This document shows, piece after piece, positions 55,613-64,000 of a DNA stretch of 64,000 nucleotides (its first letter is position 1; each line of letters opens with the position of its first letter). A model generated the notes under the pieces. That model ran no database searches. It worked only from the letters and a program-made list of their open reading frames with translations, and was not told the DNA's origin. The DNA is from Streptomyces sp. ITFR-16 (GTDB taxonomy: Bacteria; Actinomycetota; Actinomycetes; Streptomycetales; Streptomycetaceae): NCBI RefSeq assembly GCF_031844705.1, contig NZ_CP134609.1, positions 124,001 through 188,000 on the forward strand. Direction: 5' to 3'. The position numbers and the translations under genes are program-made.

Positions 55613-56212
55613 GTGACGACCGAACAGACCCCGCCCGCGACCGTCCGCGTGTTCATCGCCCTCGCCCCGCCCGACCGGGCGAAGGAGGAGCTCGCCCGGG
55701 AGCTGCGCCCCGCCTATGACACCCACCCCCAGTTGCGGTGGAACCGGATCGAGGACTGGCACATCACGCTGGCGTTCCTCGGGGAGCTGCCCGCCGGGAC
55801 CGTTCCCCTGCTGCAACCACCGCTCGCCGCACTCGCGGCGGCCCACCCGTCCCCGCGCCTGGCGCTGAGCGGCGGCGGCACCTTCGACGAGCGGGTGCTG
55901 TGGACCGGAATCGACGGGGACACCGACGCGCTGCACATCCTGGCCGCCGATGTGCGCACCGCGGTCGAGGACTGCGGCATCGCCTTCGAGAGCCGGCCGC
56001 TGCGCCCCCATCTGACACTGGCACGCGCCCGCCGGGGCGATCGGTCCTCGGCACTGGAGCTCGCCGCGGGGCTGACCGGATTCACCGGCCTGCCCTGGCC
56101 CGCCGAGCGACTGCATCTGGTCGGCAGCAACGCCGGCCGCAGCCCCGGCCCGATCCGCTACCGGGACATCGAGTCCTGGCCACTCGGCGACGGGGTCCGC
56201 GCGGGTTCGTGA
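55613..56212 (+). CDS. thpR: RNA 2',3'-cyclic phosphodiesterase
   Basis: A 199-residue 2H-phosphoesterase (LigT/ThpR family). The paired H-x-T-x motifs are HITL (near residue 47, in IEDWHITLAFLGEL) and HLTL (near 128, in LRPHLTLARARRG). The enzyme hydrolyses 2',3'-cyclic phosphates at RNA ends to 2'-phosphates. FIALAPPDRAKEEL and the FERLHLVGSN-like AERLHLVGSN match the family ends. GTG 55613 is preceded by a weak purine stretch. It is divergent from the NRPS operon and probably housekeeping. Confidence 0.92.
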   Translation: MTTEQTPPATVRVFIALAPPDRAKEELARELRPAYDTHPQLRWNRIEDWHITLAFLGELPAGTVPLLQPPLAALAAAHPSPRLALSGGGTFDERVLWTGIDGDTDALHILAADVRTAVEDCGIAFESRPLRPHLTLARARRGDRSSALELAAGLTGFTGLPWPAERLHLVGSNAGRSPGPIRYRDIESWPLGDGVRAGS

Positions 56213-56291
56213 ACACGCGGGACCGGTCCGGACCGCCCCCGCCCGGTTTCGCGAACGCGCGGACCCCGTCCGGACCACCCCCGCGCGGACG

Positions 56292-57104
56292 TCACGCCCG
56301 GGACCCGAATACGCGCTCCGCCGTGGCACGCACGGCGTCGGCCACGGACCCCGCAGCGGTGAGATGGGCGATGTGCCCCTGCCCCGGGAGCGTGACGACC
56401 CGGGCGTCGGGCAGGGTCGCCGCCAGGTCCGCCAGGCGCTCCCGCAGGTGGGCCGGGCTGAGGTCGCCCTCCAGGAGCGTGGCCGGGAGGCCGAGCGCGG
56501 CGAAGCGGTCGATGCCGACGCCGAGGGCGTCGATCGCCTCGTCGTCCGCGATCTGCGCCGCCGCCTGCGCGCCGAACGCCTCCCGCACACGCGCGTCGGC
56601 GAACATCTCGTCGACGACGCCCGCGGGCATGCGCACGATGTCGCGCATGTGGATGCGCATCGCCTCCACCGGGTCACCCGCGTCGAGCGCCGCGCGGGCC
56701 CGCCTCCCCGCCTCGCCCGCGATCAACTCCCGGGTCGGCAGCGGAGGTTCGTAGAGGAACAGCCCGGCGAACACCGAGGGCGCGAGCAGGGCGGCCTCCA
56801 ATGCGGCAACGGCGCCCGAGGAGTGCCCCACGAGGAGCACGGGCGCGTCGAGACGACGGGCGACGGCGACGACGTCCCTCCCCTCGACGGCCATCGAGTG
56901 CGGCAGGGCGATGTCCGCTCCGGGGGCGTAGATCCGCCGGTGCATGCTGACGACGCGGAAGTCATCGGTCAGCCGACGGGCGACGCCGTCCCAGGTCGTC
57001 GCGTTCCCCCCGCCCGGGTGCACCACGAGGAGATTGGGCCCGGATCCGGCGTCGAGCGCGGTCAGGGTGTGGGCGTCGTCCGACGCCACGAGCAGCTCAG
57101 TCAT
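56292..57104 (-). CDS. alpha/beta hydrolase
   Basis: A 270-residue alpha/beta-fold hydrolase. The oxyanion loop is VVHPGGGNATTWDGVARRL, the nucleophile elbow VGHSSG (Ser near 97), the acid is likely the Asp in TLLEGDLSPAHL, and the catalytic His is in LPGQGHIAHLTAAG near the C-terminus. Substrate unknown; esterase, peroxidase and MhpC-like roles are all possible. ATG 57104 gives a normal N-terminus; the frame is open much further upstream but overlaps the cellulase gene antisense. Convergent with thpR. Confidence 0.88.
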   Translation of the reverse strand: MTELLVASDDAHTLTALDAGSGPNLLVVHPGGGNATTWDGVARRLTDDFRVVSMHRRIYAPGADIALPHSMAVEGRDVVAVARRLDAPVLLVGHSSGAVAALEAALLAPSVFAGLFLYEPPLPTRELIAGEAGRRARAALDAGDPVEAMRIHMRDIVRMPAGVVDEMFADARVREAFGAQAAAQIADDEAIDALGVGIDRFAALGLPATLLEGDLSPAHLRERLADLAATLPDARVVTLPGQGHIAHLTAAGSVADAVRATAERVFGSRA

Positions 57105-59348
<2,244 letters not shown>

Positions 59349-59360
59349 GCACCCGCCCCG

Positions 59361-59392
59361 TGATCGCCCCCGCCGTACGCGGCGGGGGCGAT
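59361..59392 (+). terminator. terminator hairpin after the GH5 cellulase
   Basis: Arms GATCGCCCCCGCCG (59361-59374) and CGGCGGGGGCGATC (59379-59392) form a perfect 14-bp stem with a TACG tetraloop, 12 bp after the cellulase stop codon. Confidence 0.85.
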
Positions 59393-59559
59393 CGTCGCGA
59401 CGCCCCGGGGAGCGGGACCGGTGTGGTGGAAACACTCCAAGACCCGCTCATGATCATTGTCTCCGGCGTCACCTCTGCCCGTCTCCGCGCTGTCGCAGAC
59501 TGGCGGGACGCGGGGCCGGGCCGGCCGCCGCCGTCCCCGCCGATCCAAGGACTGCCATC

Positions 59560-60774
59560 GTGAGCGAGCGCGTTCTCACCCCCCGCAACCGCGGCTTCCT
59601 CTTTCTCGACTCCCACCCCACGGGCTGCGCGAAGGCGGTGACCGACATGTGGCAGGCGTGCCCGGACCCCGCCGAAGAGCCCGAGGGTCCTGGGCCGGTG
59701 GCGCTGATCATCGGCTCCTCGGCCGGATACGGGCTCGCCGCCACGCTCGCCGGGCTCAAGCGCGCCGGCATCCGGGGCGTCATGGTGTCCTTCGAGAAGG
59801 CGCCCACCGAGCGGCGCACCGCCACGGCCGGCTGGTACCGCACGGCCGCCACCGCCGGCATCGCCCGCGCCGCCGGGCGGGATCTGGTCTTCCTGAACGG
59901 CGACGCGTTCTCCGACGCCGTGAAGGACGAGGTCGCGGATCTCGTCGAGCGGCGTTTCGGCGGCCGGCTGGACTACCTGATCTACTCGGTGGCCGCACCC
60001 CGGCGCACCGATCCCGACACCGGCGCCACGTACTCCTCCGTCCTCAAGCCGGTCGGCGGGGCGAGCCGTACCCGGACACTGCTCTTCGACGACCGGGGCG
60101 CTCCCGAGGTCCGCGAGGTCGAGACCGCACCGGCCGAGGGCGACGACGTCGAGCAGACCGTGGCGGTGATGGGCGGTGCGGACTGGGAACGCTGGATCGG
60201 CCATCTCGCCGCCCGGGATCTGCTCGCCGACGGTTTCGCCACGGCCGCGCTGTCGTACATCGGATCGCCGCTGACGGCGGCGATCTACCGGCAGGGCACG
60301 ATCGGCGCGGCCAAGGCCGATCTGGAGGCCACCGCCCGCACGCTGGACGAGCGGCTCGCCAAGACGGTGGGCGGGCGGGCCGTGACATCCGTGAACGGCG
60401 CGGCCGTCACCCAGTCCTCGACCGCCATTCCCGGCATCGCCCTGTACACCGGGCTGCTGCGCGGTGTGCTCGGGGACGGCCTGGTGCCGCCGGTGCGGCA
60501 GTTGGCCGCGCTCTGGGACCAGCTCACCGGTGCGGCTCCGCTCGTCCTGGACGACGAGGGGCGGATCAGGCTGGACAGGTGGGAGCTCAGCGAGGACGTC
60601 CAGGCGGCCGTCGCCGGACGCTGGGACGCCGCGACGAGCGACACGATCGCCGCTCTGGCCGACCTCGCGTGGTTCCGCGCCGAGGTCCGGCGGCTGTACG
60701 GATTCTCGGTGCCGGGCGTCGACTACACCGCACCGGTCACCACGGACGTGCCCTGGCCGGAGCACACCCCCTGA
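59560..60774 (+). CDS. fabV: enoyl-[acyl-carrier-protein] reductase FabV
   Basis: A 404-residue FabV-type enoyl reductase. The N-terminal ATP/CoA-like start is VLTPRNRGFLFLDSHPTGCAKAV. The Rossmann motif is LIIGSSAGYGLAAT near residue 50. The family's Tyr-x8-Lys active site is YRQGTIGAAK near 240. The C-terminal WFRAEVRRLYGFSVPGVDYTAPV closes the family fold. FabV reduces enoyl-ACP/CoA with NADH in type II fatty-acid synthesis and is insensitive to triclosan. It is not in a fatty-acid cluster here; a stand-alone copy can be a backup or detoxification enzyme. GTG 59560 has AAGGA eight bases upstream. Confidence 0.93.
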   Translation: MSERVLTPRNRGFLFLDSHPTGCAKAVTDMWQACPDPAEEPEGPGPVALIIGSSAGYGLAATLAGLKRAGIRGVMVSFEKAPTERRTATAGWYRTAATAGIARAAGRDLVFLNGDAFSDAVKDEVADLVERRFGGRLDYLIYSVAAPRRTDPDTGATYSSVLKPVGGASRTRTLLFDDRGAPEVREVETAPAEGDDVEQTVAVMGGADWERWIGHLAARDLLADGFATAALSYIGSPLTAAIYRQGTIGAAKADLEATARTLDERLAKTVGGRAVTSVNGAAVTQSSTAIPGIALYTGLLRGVLGDGLVPPVRQLAALWDQLTGAAPLVLDDEGRIRLDRWELSEDVQAAVAGRWDAATSDTIAALADLAWFRAEVRRLYGFSVPGVDYTAPVTTDVPWPEHTP

Positions 60775-60805
60775 CCAGCGAACCCACCCGCACCACTCCG
60801 CTAGC

Positions 60806-60922
60806 ATGTTCGAACTCACGACGATCGGCCCCGATCGCCCGTCCTTCACTAGAAAACCTTTGCCATCTAGCACGAAGGGTGAGCCACGTAGACAACGACT
60901 AACAAATCGGCTGAGCAATTGA
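60806..60922 (+). CDS. possible 38-codon leader peptide before the PAP2 gene
   Basis: ATG 60806 opens a frame of 38 codons (MFELTTIGPDRPSFTRKP..., ending RLTNRLSN) that stops at TGA 60920-60922, sharing bases with the TTG start at 60919 (TTGA). The composition is basic and Ser/Thr-rich, without transmembrane or known motif. No good ribosome binding site is seen. It may be chance, a coupling peptide, or an artefact of the real start lying further into the PAP2 gene. Confidence 0.25.
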   Translation: MFELTTIGPDRPSFTRKPLPSSTKGEPRRQRLTNRLSN

Positions 60923-62268
60923 TATCTATAGCATCGCGGGTGTTGTCGCGGATCAGCTCCACAGTTGATTTCGCCGCATGGCGTCGGCCACGGGCGATCG
61001 TGTGGACCACGGCGGCCGTGGTGACCCTCGGATTCCTCGTCGCGCTGGAGATCACCGCACGCCACTACGGTCTGCCGGGACCGATCACCAATCAGGCGCA
61101 AGAGGTGGTCTTCGCGCCGAGTTCGGGCCCGTTGCTCTATGCCGGTCTGGCGCTGACGCTGGTGGTGCTCACCTGGCGGCAGCGGTTCGTCGCCGCCGGG
61201 ATCGCGGTCGGCATCGATCTGGTCCTCCTGCTGATCCGCTGGGCGGCCGGCGCGGAGCTCGCCTTCGGGAACGGCGCGTTGTGGGTGATCCTGGGCTGCG
61301 CGGTCATCGCCGTGACCCGCCGCACCGGCCGGGAACGCACGCTGCTGCTGAAGGGCGCCGGGCTCGGCCTGCTCCTGGTGGCCGGCCACAAGACCGGCGA
61401 CACCTGGCTGCTCATCACTTCCAAGACCCGCCCGACGGTGCTCGACCCGTACGTGGCGACCGCCGACCACGCACTCGGCAATCCGTCCTGGCTGGTGGGC
61501 CGGTTCATCGAGGCCACCGACCCGGTCAGCACCCATGTCCTCAACGCCGTCTACGGCCAGCTCCCGCTGGCGGCCGCGATCATCGCGCTCTACCAGCTGC
61601 GCCATGTCGCGGTGGAACGGCGCTTCCCGGGCCACCATCTCGTCCGTACGTTCCTGGTCATCGGCCTGCTGGGACCGGCCATCTACATGATCTTCCCGGT
61701 GGTCGGCCCGGTCTTCGCCTACAGCGCCGACGGCGGGCAGTGGGCCACGGCCCATCTGTGGCCCCACACGCCGGTGCCCATCAGCGCCCCGCACCCGATC
61801 CCGTTCGACGGGACAACCCCGCGCAACTGCATGCCCAGTCTCCATACGGCCTGGGCCACCACGCTTTTCATTCATTCGCGCAAGGGCTCGCGCTATCTGC
61901 GCTGGGCGGGCACGTTCTGGCTCGTCGCCACGCTGACCGCCACGCTCGGATTCGGTTATCACTACGGCGCGGATCTCATTGCCGGTGTCGTTTTCGCCCT
62001 CACCGTCGAGGCGGCGATGCGCGCGTTCGACCGGGGCTGGGACCGCTCGGCGGTCCGTTTCACCGTCTGCGGCACGACGGTATTCACGGCCCTCCTTCTC
62101 TCCTACCGCTATCTGCCGGTCCGGATGGCCGACCACCCCTGGCTGTTCGGACCGCTGCTCCTGCTGGCCATGGCCTCCGTGATCCACCTCTATCTGCGGA
62201 CCACCCGGGAGTGGGAGCCGAAGGCCGTACCGGCGCAGCAGCCCGAACCGCAGCTCATCCAGGCCTGA
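60919..62268 (+). CDS. PAP2-superfamily membrane phosphatase
   Basis: A 449-residue membrane protein with about ten helices and a PAP2-type active site. The motifs CMPSLHTAW (near residue 310) and GYHYGADLIAG (near 350) provide the phosphatase His/Asp set; an Arg/Lys-rich KGSRYLRW follows. This pattern matches the PAP2_3/inositol-phosphorylceramide-synthase-like group and could dephosphorylate or transfer lipid-linked phosphates. TTG 60919 or GTG 60940 is the start; neither has a strong ribosome binding site, and the sequence TATCTATAG just upstream looks like a -10 box, so a leaderless start is possible. Substrate unknown. Confidence 0.85.
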   Translation: MISIASRVLSRISSTVDFAAWRRPRAIVWTTAAVVTLGFLVALEITARHYGLPGPITNQAQEVVFAPSSGPLLYAGLALTLVVLTWRQRFVAAGIAVGIDLVLLLIRWAAGAELAFGNGALWVILGCAVIAVTRRTGRERTLLLKGAGLGLLLVAGHKTGDTWLLITSKTRPTVLDPYVATADHALGNPSWLVGRFIEATDPVSTHVLNAVYGQLPLAAAIIALYQLRHVAVERRFPGHHLVRTFLVIGLLGPAIYMIFPVVGPVFAYSADGGQWATAHLWPHTPVPISAPHPIPFDGTTPRNCMPSLHTAWATTLFIHSRKGSRYLRWAGTFWLVATLTATLGFGYHYGADLIAGVVFALTVEAAMRAFDRGWDRSAVRFTVCGTTVFTALLLSYRYLPVRMADHPWLFGPLLLLAMASVIHLYLRTTREWEPKAVPAQQPEPQLIQA

Positions 62269-62323
62269 GCGGGCCCGGCAGTCGGGGCTCCCGACGCGTA
62301 CGGGGCACTGCGCTCCCTCACCC

Positions 62324-63103
62324 TCACTCCCCGGGGGCGCCCGGCCGGGGGCGGCCGGTGCCGAAGTACGCGCCCGGCGTGACACCGGTCTCGCGCCGGA
62401 AGGCCGCGACGAACGCGCTCACCGTCTCGTAACCTGCGGCCCGCGCCACCCGGTTCAGCGGCTCGCCGGCGGCGAGGGCCGGCAGGGACGCGTTGAGACG
62501 GACGAGCGTGCGCCACCGGCCGAACGGCATGCCGGTGCCCGCGAGGAACAGCCGGGCCAGCGTGCGTCCGGAGGCGCCGACCCGGTGGCCCCAGGCGGCG
62601 AGCGGCAGGGCGCAGGCCGGGTCGTCGAGGAGCGCCCGCGCCACGTCCCGGGCGCGCGGGTCGTCCGGCAGCGGTGTGGCGAGCGTGGTGACGGCCACCG
62701 GCTCCAGCAGGTCGAGCAGGAGCGCCTCGCCCCGCTTCCGGCGTCCGGCGTCGAGGCCCGGGTCGTCCAGGAAGAGGATGAGCTCCGCCAGGAGGCGCGG
62801 GACCTCGACCGGCTGGGGCCGTGTCCACGGTCCCGGCGCGGCCCGGGGTGTGCCGGAGAGGTAGAGCGAGGTCATCGTGGTGTGACTCGCCGACAGCACC
62901 TCGTGCGGCGTGCCGGCCGGGATCCACAGGGCGCGGGTGGTCGGCAGGACCCACGTCCGGGCGTCGACGGCGACGGAGAGCGTGCCGCTGGAGGCCCAGG
63001 CGAGCTGGTGCGTCCGGTGGGTGTGCCGATGGAACCGGGTGCCCGCCGGCATCGGGAACGTACCGATGAGGACGAGCGCGCCGCCGTGTCCGTTTGCCGA
63101 CAT
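62324..63103 (-). CDS. AraC-family transcriptional regulator with cupin sensor
   Basis: A 259-residue AraC/XylS regulator. The N-terminal cupin (residues about 10-95: HRHTHRTHQLAWASSGTLSVAV, LWIPAGTPHEV) has His-rich metal/ligand-binding edges. The C-terminal domain (about 160-250) has helices LAAWGHRVGASGRTLARLFLAG and LNRVARAAGYETVSAFVAAFRRETGVTPGAYF. ATG 63103 starts 55 bp from the divergent methyltransferase gene, which is the likely target. Effector unknown. Confidence 0.88.
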   Translation of the reverse strand: MSANGHGGALVLIGTFPMPAGTRFHRHTHRTHQLAWASSGTLSVAVDARTWVLPTTRALWIPAGTPHEVLSASHTTMTSLYLSGTPRAAPGPWTRPQPVEVPRLLAELILFLDDPGLDAGRRKRGEALLLDLLEPVAVTTLATPLPDDPRARDVARALLDDPACALPLAAWGHRVGASGRTLARLFLAGTGMPFGRWRTLVRLNASLPALAAGEPLNRVARAAGYETVSAFVAAFRRETGVTPGAYFGTGRPRPGAPGE

Positions 63104-63158
63104 GAGGTGGAAGCGTAGGGCCTTTAAGACGATCACGCCGGTCCCTAGCGTTGCCGTC

Positions 63159-63740
63159 ATGAACAAAGGACATGCCGAGCTGTGTTCGAGCCCCGAGTGG
63201 GCCGCCCATCTCCAGCACGACGTGCTGCCGGTCGCCGTCGCACGGGCCGATCTGGGGAAACGGATGCTGGAGATCGGTCCCGGGCCCGGGGCGGCGACCG
63301 AGTGGCTGCGCAACGAGGTGGAGCACCTGATGGCCGTGGAGGTCGACGCCGACGCGGCGGCGCTGCTGGCCGGGCGCTATGCCGGGACGAACGTCGAGAT
63401 CGTGCACGGGAGCGGGGCCGCGCTGGACTTCGCCGACGACTCGTTCGACTCGGCGGCCTCGTTCACGATGCTGCACCACGTACCGACGGCAGCGCTCCAG
63501 AACCGGCTGCTGGCGGAGGTTCTGCGGGTCCTGAGGCCGGGCGGTGTCCTCGTCGGGTCCGACAGCCTGCCGAGCCACGCCCTGCACGCGTTCCACCAGG
63601 ACGACGTCTACAACCCGGTGGAGCCCGCCGCGTTCCTCATCCGGCTCCAGACGCTCGGGTATGTCGACATCACGCTCGGCGTGCACCAGGGCCTGACGTT
63701 CTCGGCCCACAAGCCCCTCCCGGAGGAGGAGGGCGCCTGA
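63159..63740 (+). CDS. class I SAM-dependent methyltransferase
   Basis: A 193-residue methyltransferase. Motif I is MLEIGPGPGAATEWL (near residues 36-50), the acidic VEVD end of strand 2 follows, then DFADDSFDSAASFTMLHHV (motif II) and VLRPGGVLVGSDSL (motif III). Substrate unknown; the small size and lack of extra domains suggest a small-molecule substrate. ATG 63159. Divergent from the AraC regulator. Confidence 0.87.
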   Translation: MNKGHAELCSSPEWAAHLQHDVLPVAVARADLGKRMLEIGPGPGAATEWLRNEVEHLMAVEVDADAAALLAGRYAGTNVEIVHGSGAALDFADDSFDSAASFTMLHHVPTAALQNRLLAEVLRVLRPGGVLVGSDSLPSHALHAFHQDDVYNPVEPAAFLIRLQTLGYVDITLGVHQGLTFSAHKPLPEEEGA

Positions 63741-63744
63741 GGCA

Positions 63745-63779
63745 GCGGCCCCCGGCGGGCAACGGCCGCCGGGGGCCGC
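63745..63779. terminator. bidirectional terminator hairpin
   Basis: Arms GCGGCCCCCGGCGG (63745-63758) and CCGCCGGGGGCCGC (63766-63779) form a perfect 14-bp stem with a 7-nt loop, between the convergent methyltransferase and hydrolase genes. Confidence 0.8.
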
Positions 63780-63801
63780 CGCCCGCTCCGGCGGCCCCGT
63801 G

Positions 63802-64000
63802 TCATCCGGTGAGGGCCGCCCGCAGGAACTCGCGGATCTCCGTACGCGCGGCCTCGGCCTGCGGGGCCATGCCCGGCATGCTGAGGAACGCGTGCCCCGC
63901 GCCGGGGTGTTCGGCCAGCCGCGCCGGTGTGCCGGCCGACCGCAGCCGCTCGGCGTAGCGGCGGCCCTGGTCGGCCAGCGGGTCATGGGTCGGCACCACG
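63802..64000 (-). CDS. alpha/beta hydrolase, fold-3 type (partial, cut by window end)
   Basis: The last 65 codons of a gene running off the right edge. VVPTHDPLADQGRRYAERLRSAGTPARLAEHPGAGHAFLSMP matches the C-terminus of hormone-sensitive-lipase-like hydrolases: THDPLADQG carries the catalytic Asp, and GAGHAFL the catalytic His. The nucleophile lies outside the window. Start not visible. Confidence 0.82.
   Translation of the reverse strand, partial: VVPTHDPLADQGRRYAERLRSAGTPARLAEHPGAGHAFLSMPGMAPQAEAARTEIREFLRAALTG

Overview
The window is high-GC DNA with GTG/TTG starts and overlapping stop-start junctions. It carries many genes typical of soil actinomycetes: CebR-type cellulase operators, a secreted subtilase, TerD, an excalibur protein, TioE-type MerR regulators and a rifampin phosphotransferase. 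It is almost certainly a Streptomyces chromosome. No rRNA, tRNA, CRISPR array, integrase, transposase or plasmid/phage structure was seen. Mobile-element activity is suggested only indirectly, by three broken genes.

Left third (1-21,953) is an accessory mosaic of small metabolic, resistance and regulatory units. In order these are an SDR; rifampin phosphotransferase with a rifamycin-associated element (RAE) upstream; an ArsR-SRPBCC/RibD-like operon with its own operator; a GNAT; an MFS pump; and two paralogous MerR/target pairs (erythromycin-esterase-like protein and a DUF6194 protein) that share an aligned 37-bp leader. A LysE exporter broken by a 1-nt deletion lies between the two pairs. 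After them come a second MFS/GNAT pair facing a GlxA-type AraC regulator, then cupin, Nudix, epimerase and aldo/keto reductase genes, with an SDR relic before the last.

Middle (22,032-32,334) is secretion and nutrient uptake. It holds a subtilase, a CUT1 sugar ABC transporter lacking its own ATPase, a double TerD protein, a spore-associated secreted protein, a hydrolase relic, a GH12 cellulase under a perfect CebR box, a GNAT, a ComB-like phosphatase and an excalibur protein.

Right-centre (32,394-55,045) is a compact nonribosomal peptide cluster on the minus strand, transcribed right to left: an MbtH-like gene, a 14.5-kb four-module NRPS (Cstarter-A-T / C-A-T / C-A-T / C-A-T-E) and a 7.6-kb two-module NRPS (C-A-T / C-A-T-reductase). 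The six A domains alternate: modules 1, 3 and 5 share one code family (DAFF..VTF), modules 2 and 4 have an identical Gln-like code (DAWQVCLIDK), and module 6 has a textbook Phe code (DAWTVAAVCK). The predicted product is an N-acylated hexapeptide with a D-residue at position 4, released reductively as a C-terminal phenylalaninal (or phenylalaninol). This logic resembles the flavopeptin-type peptide aldehydes, recalled from memory and not verified.

Right end (55,613-64,000): RNA cyclic phosphodiesterase (thpR), alpha/beta hydrolase, a GH5-Fn3-CBM2 cellulase with a second perfect CebR box, fabV, a PAP2 membrane phosphatase, an AraC/methyltransferase divergent pair, and an alpha/beta hydrolase cut by the window edge.
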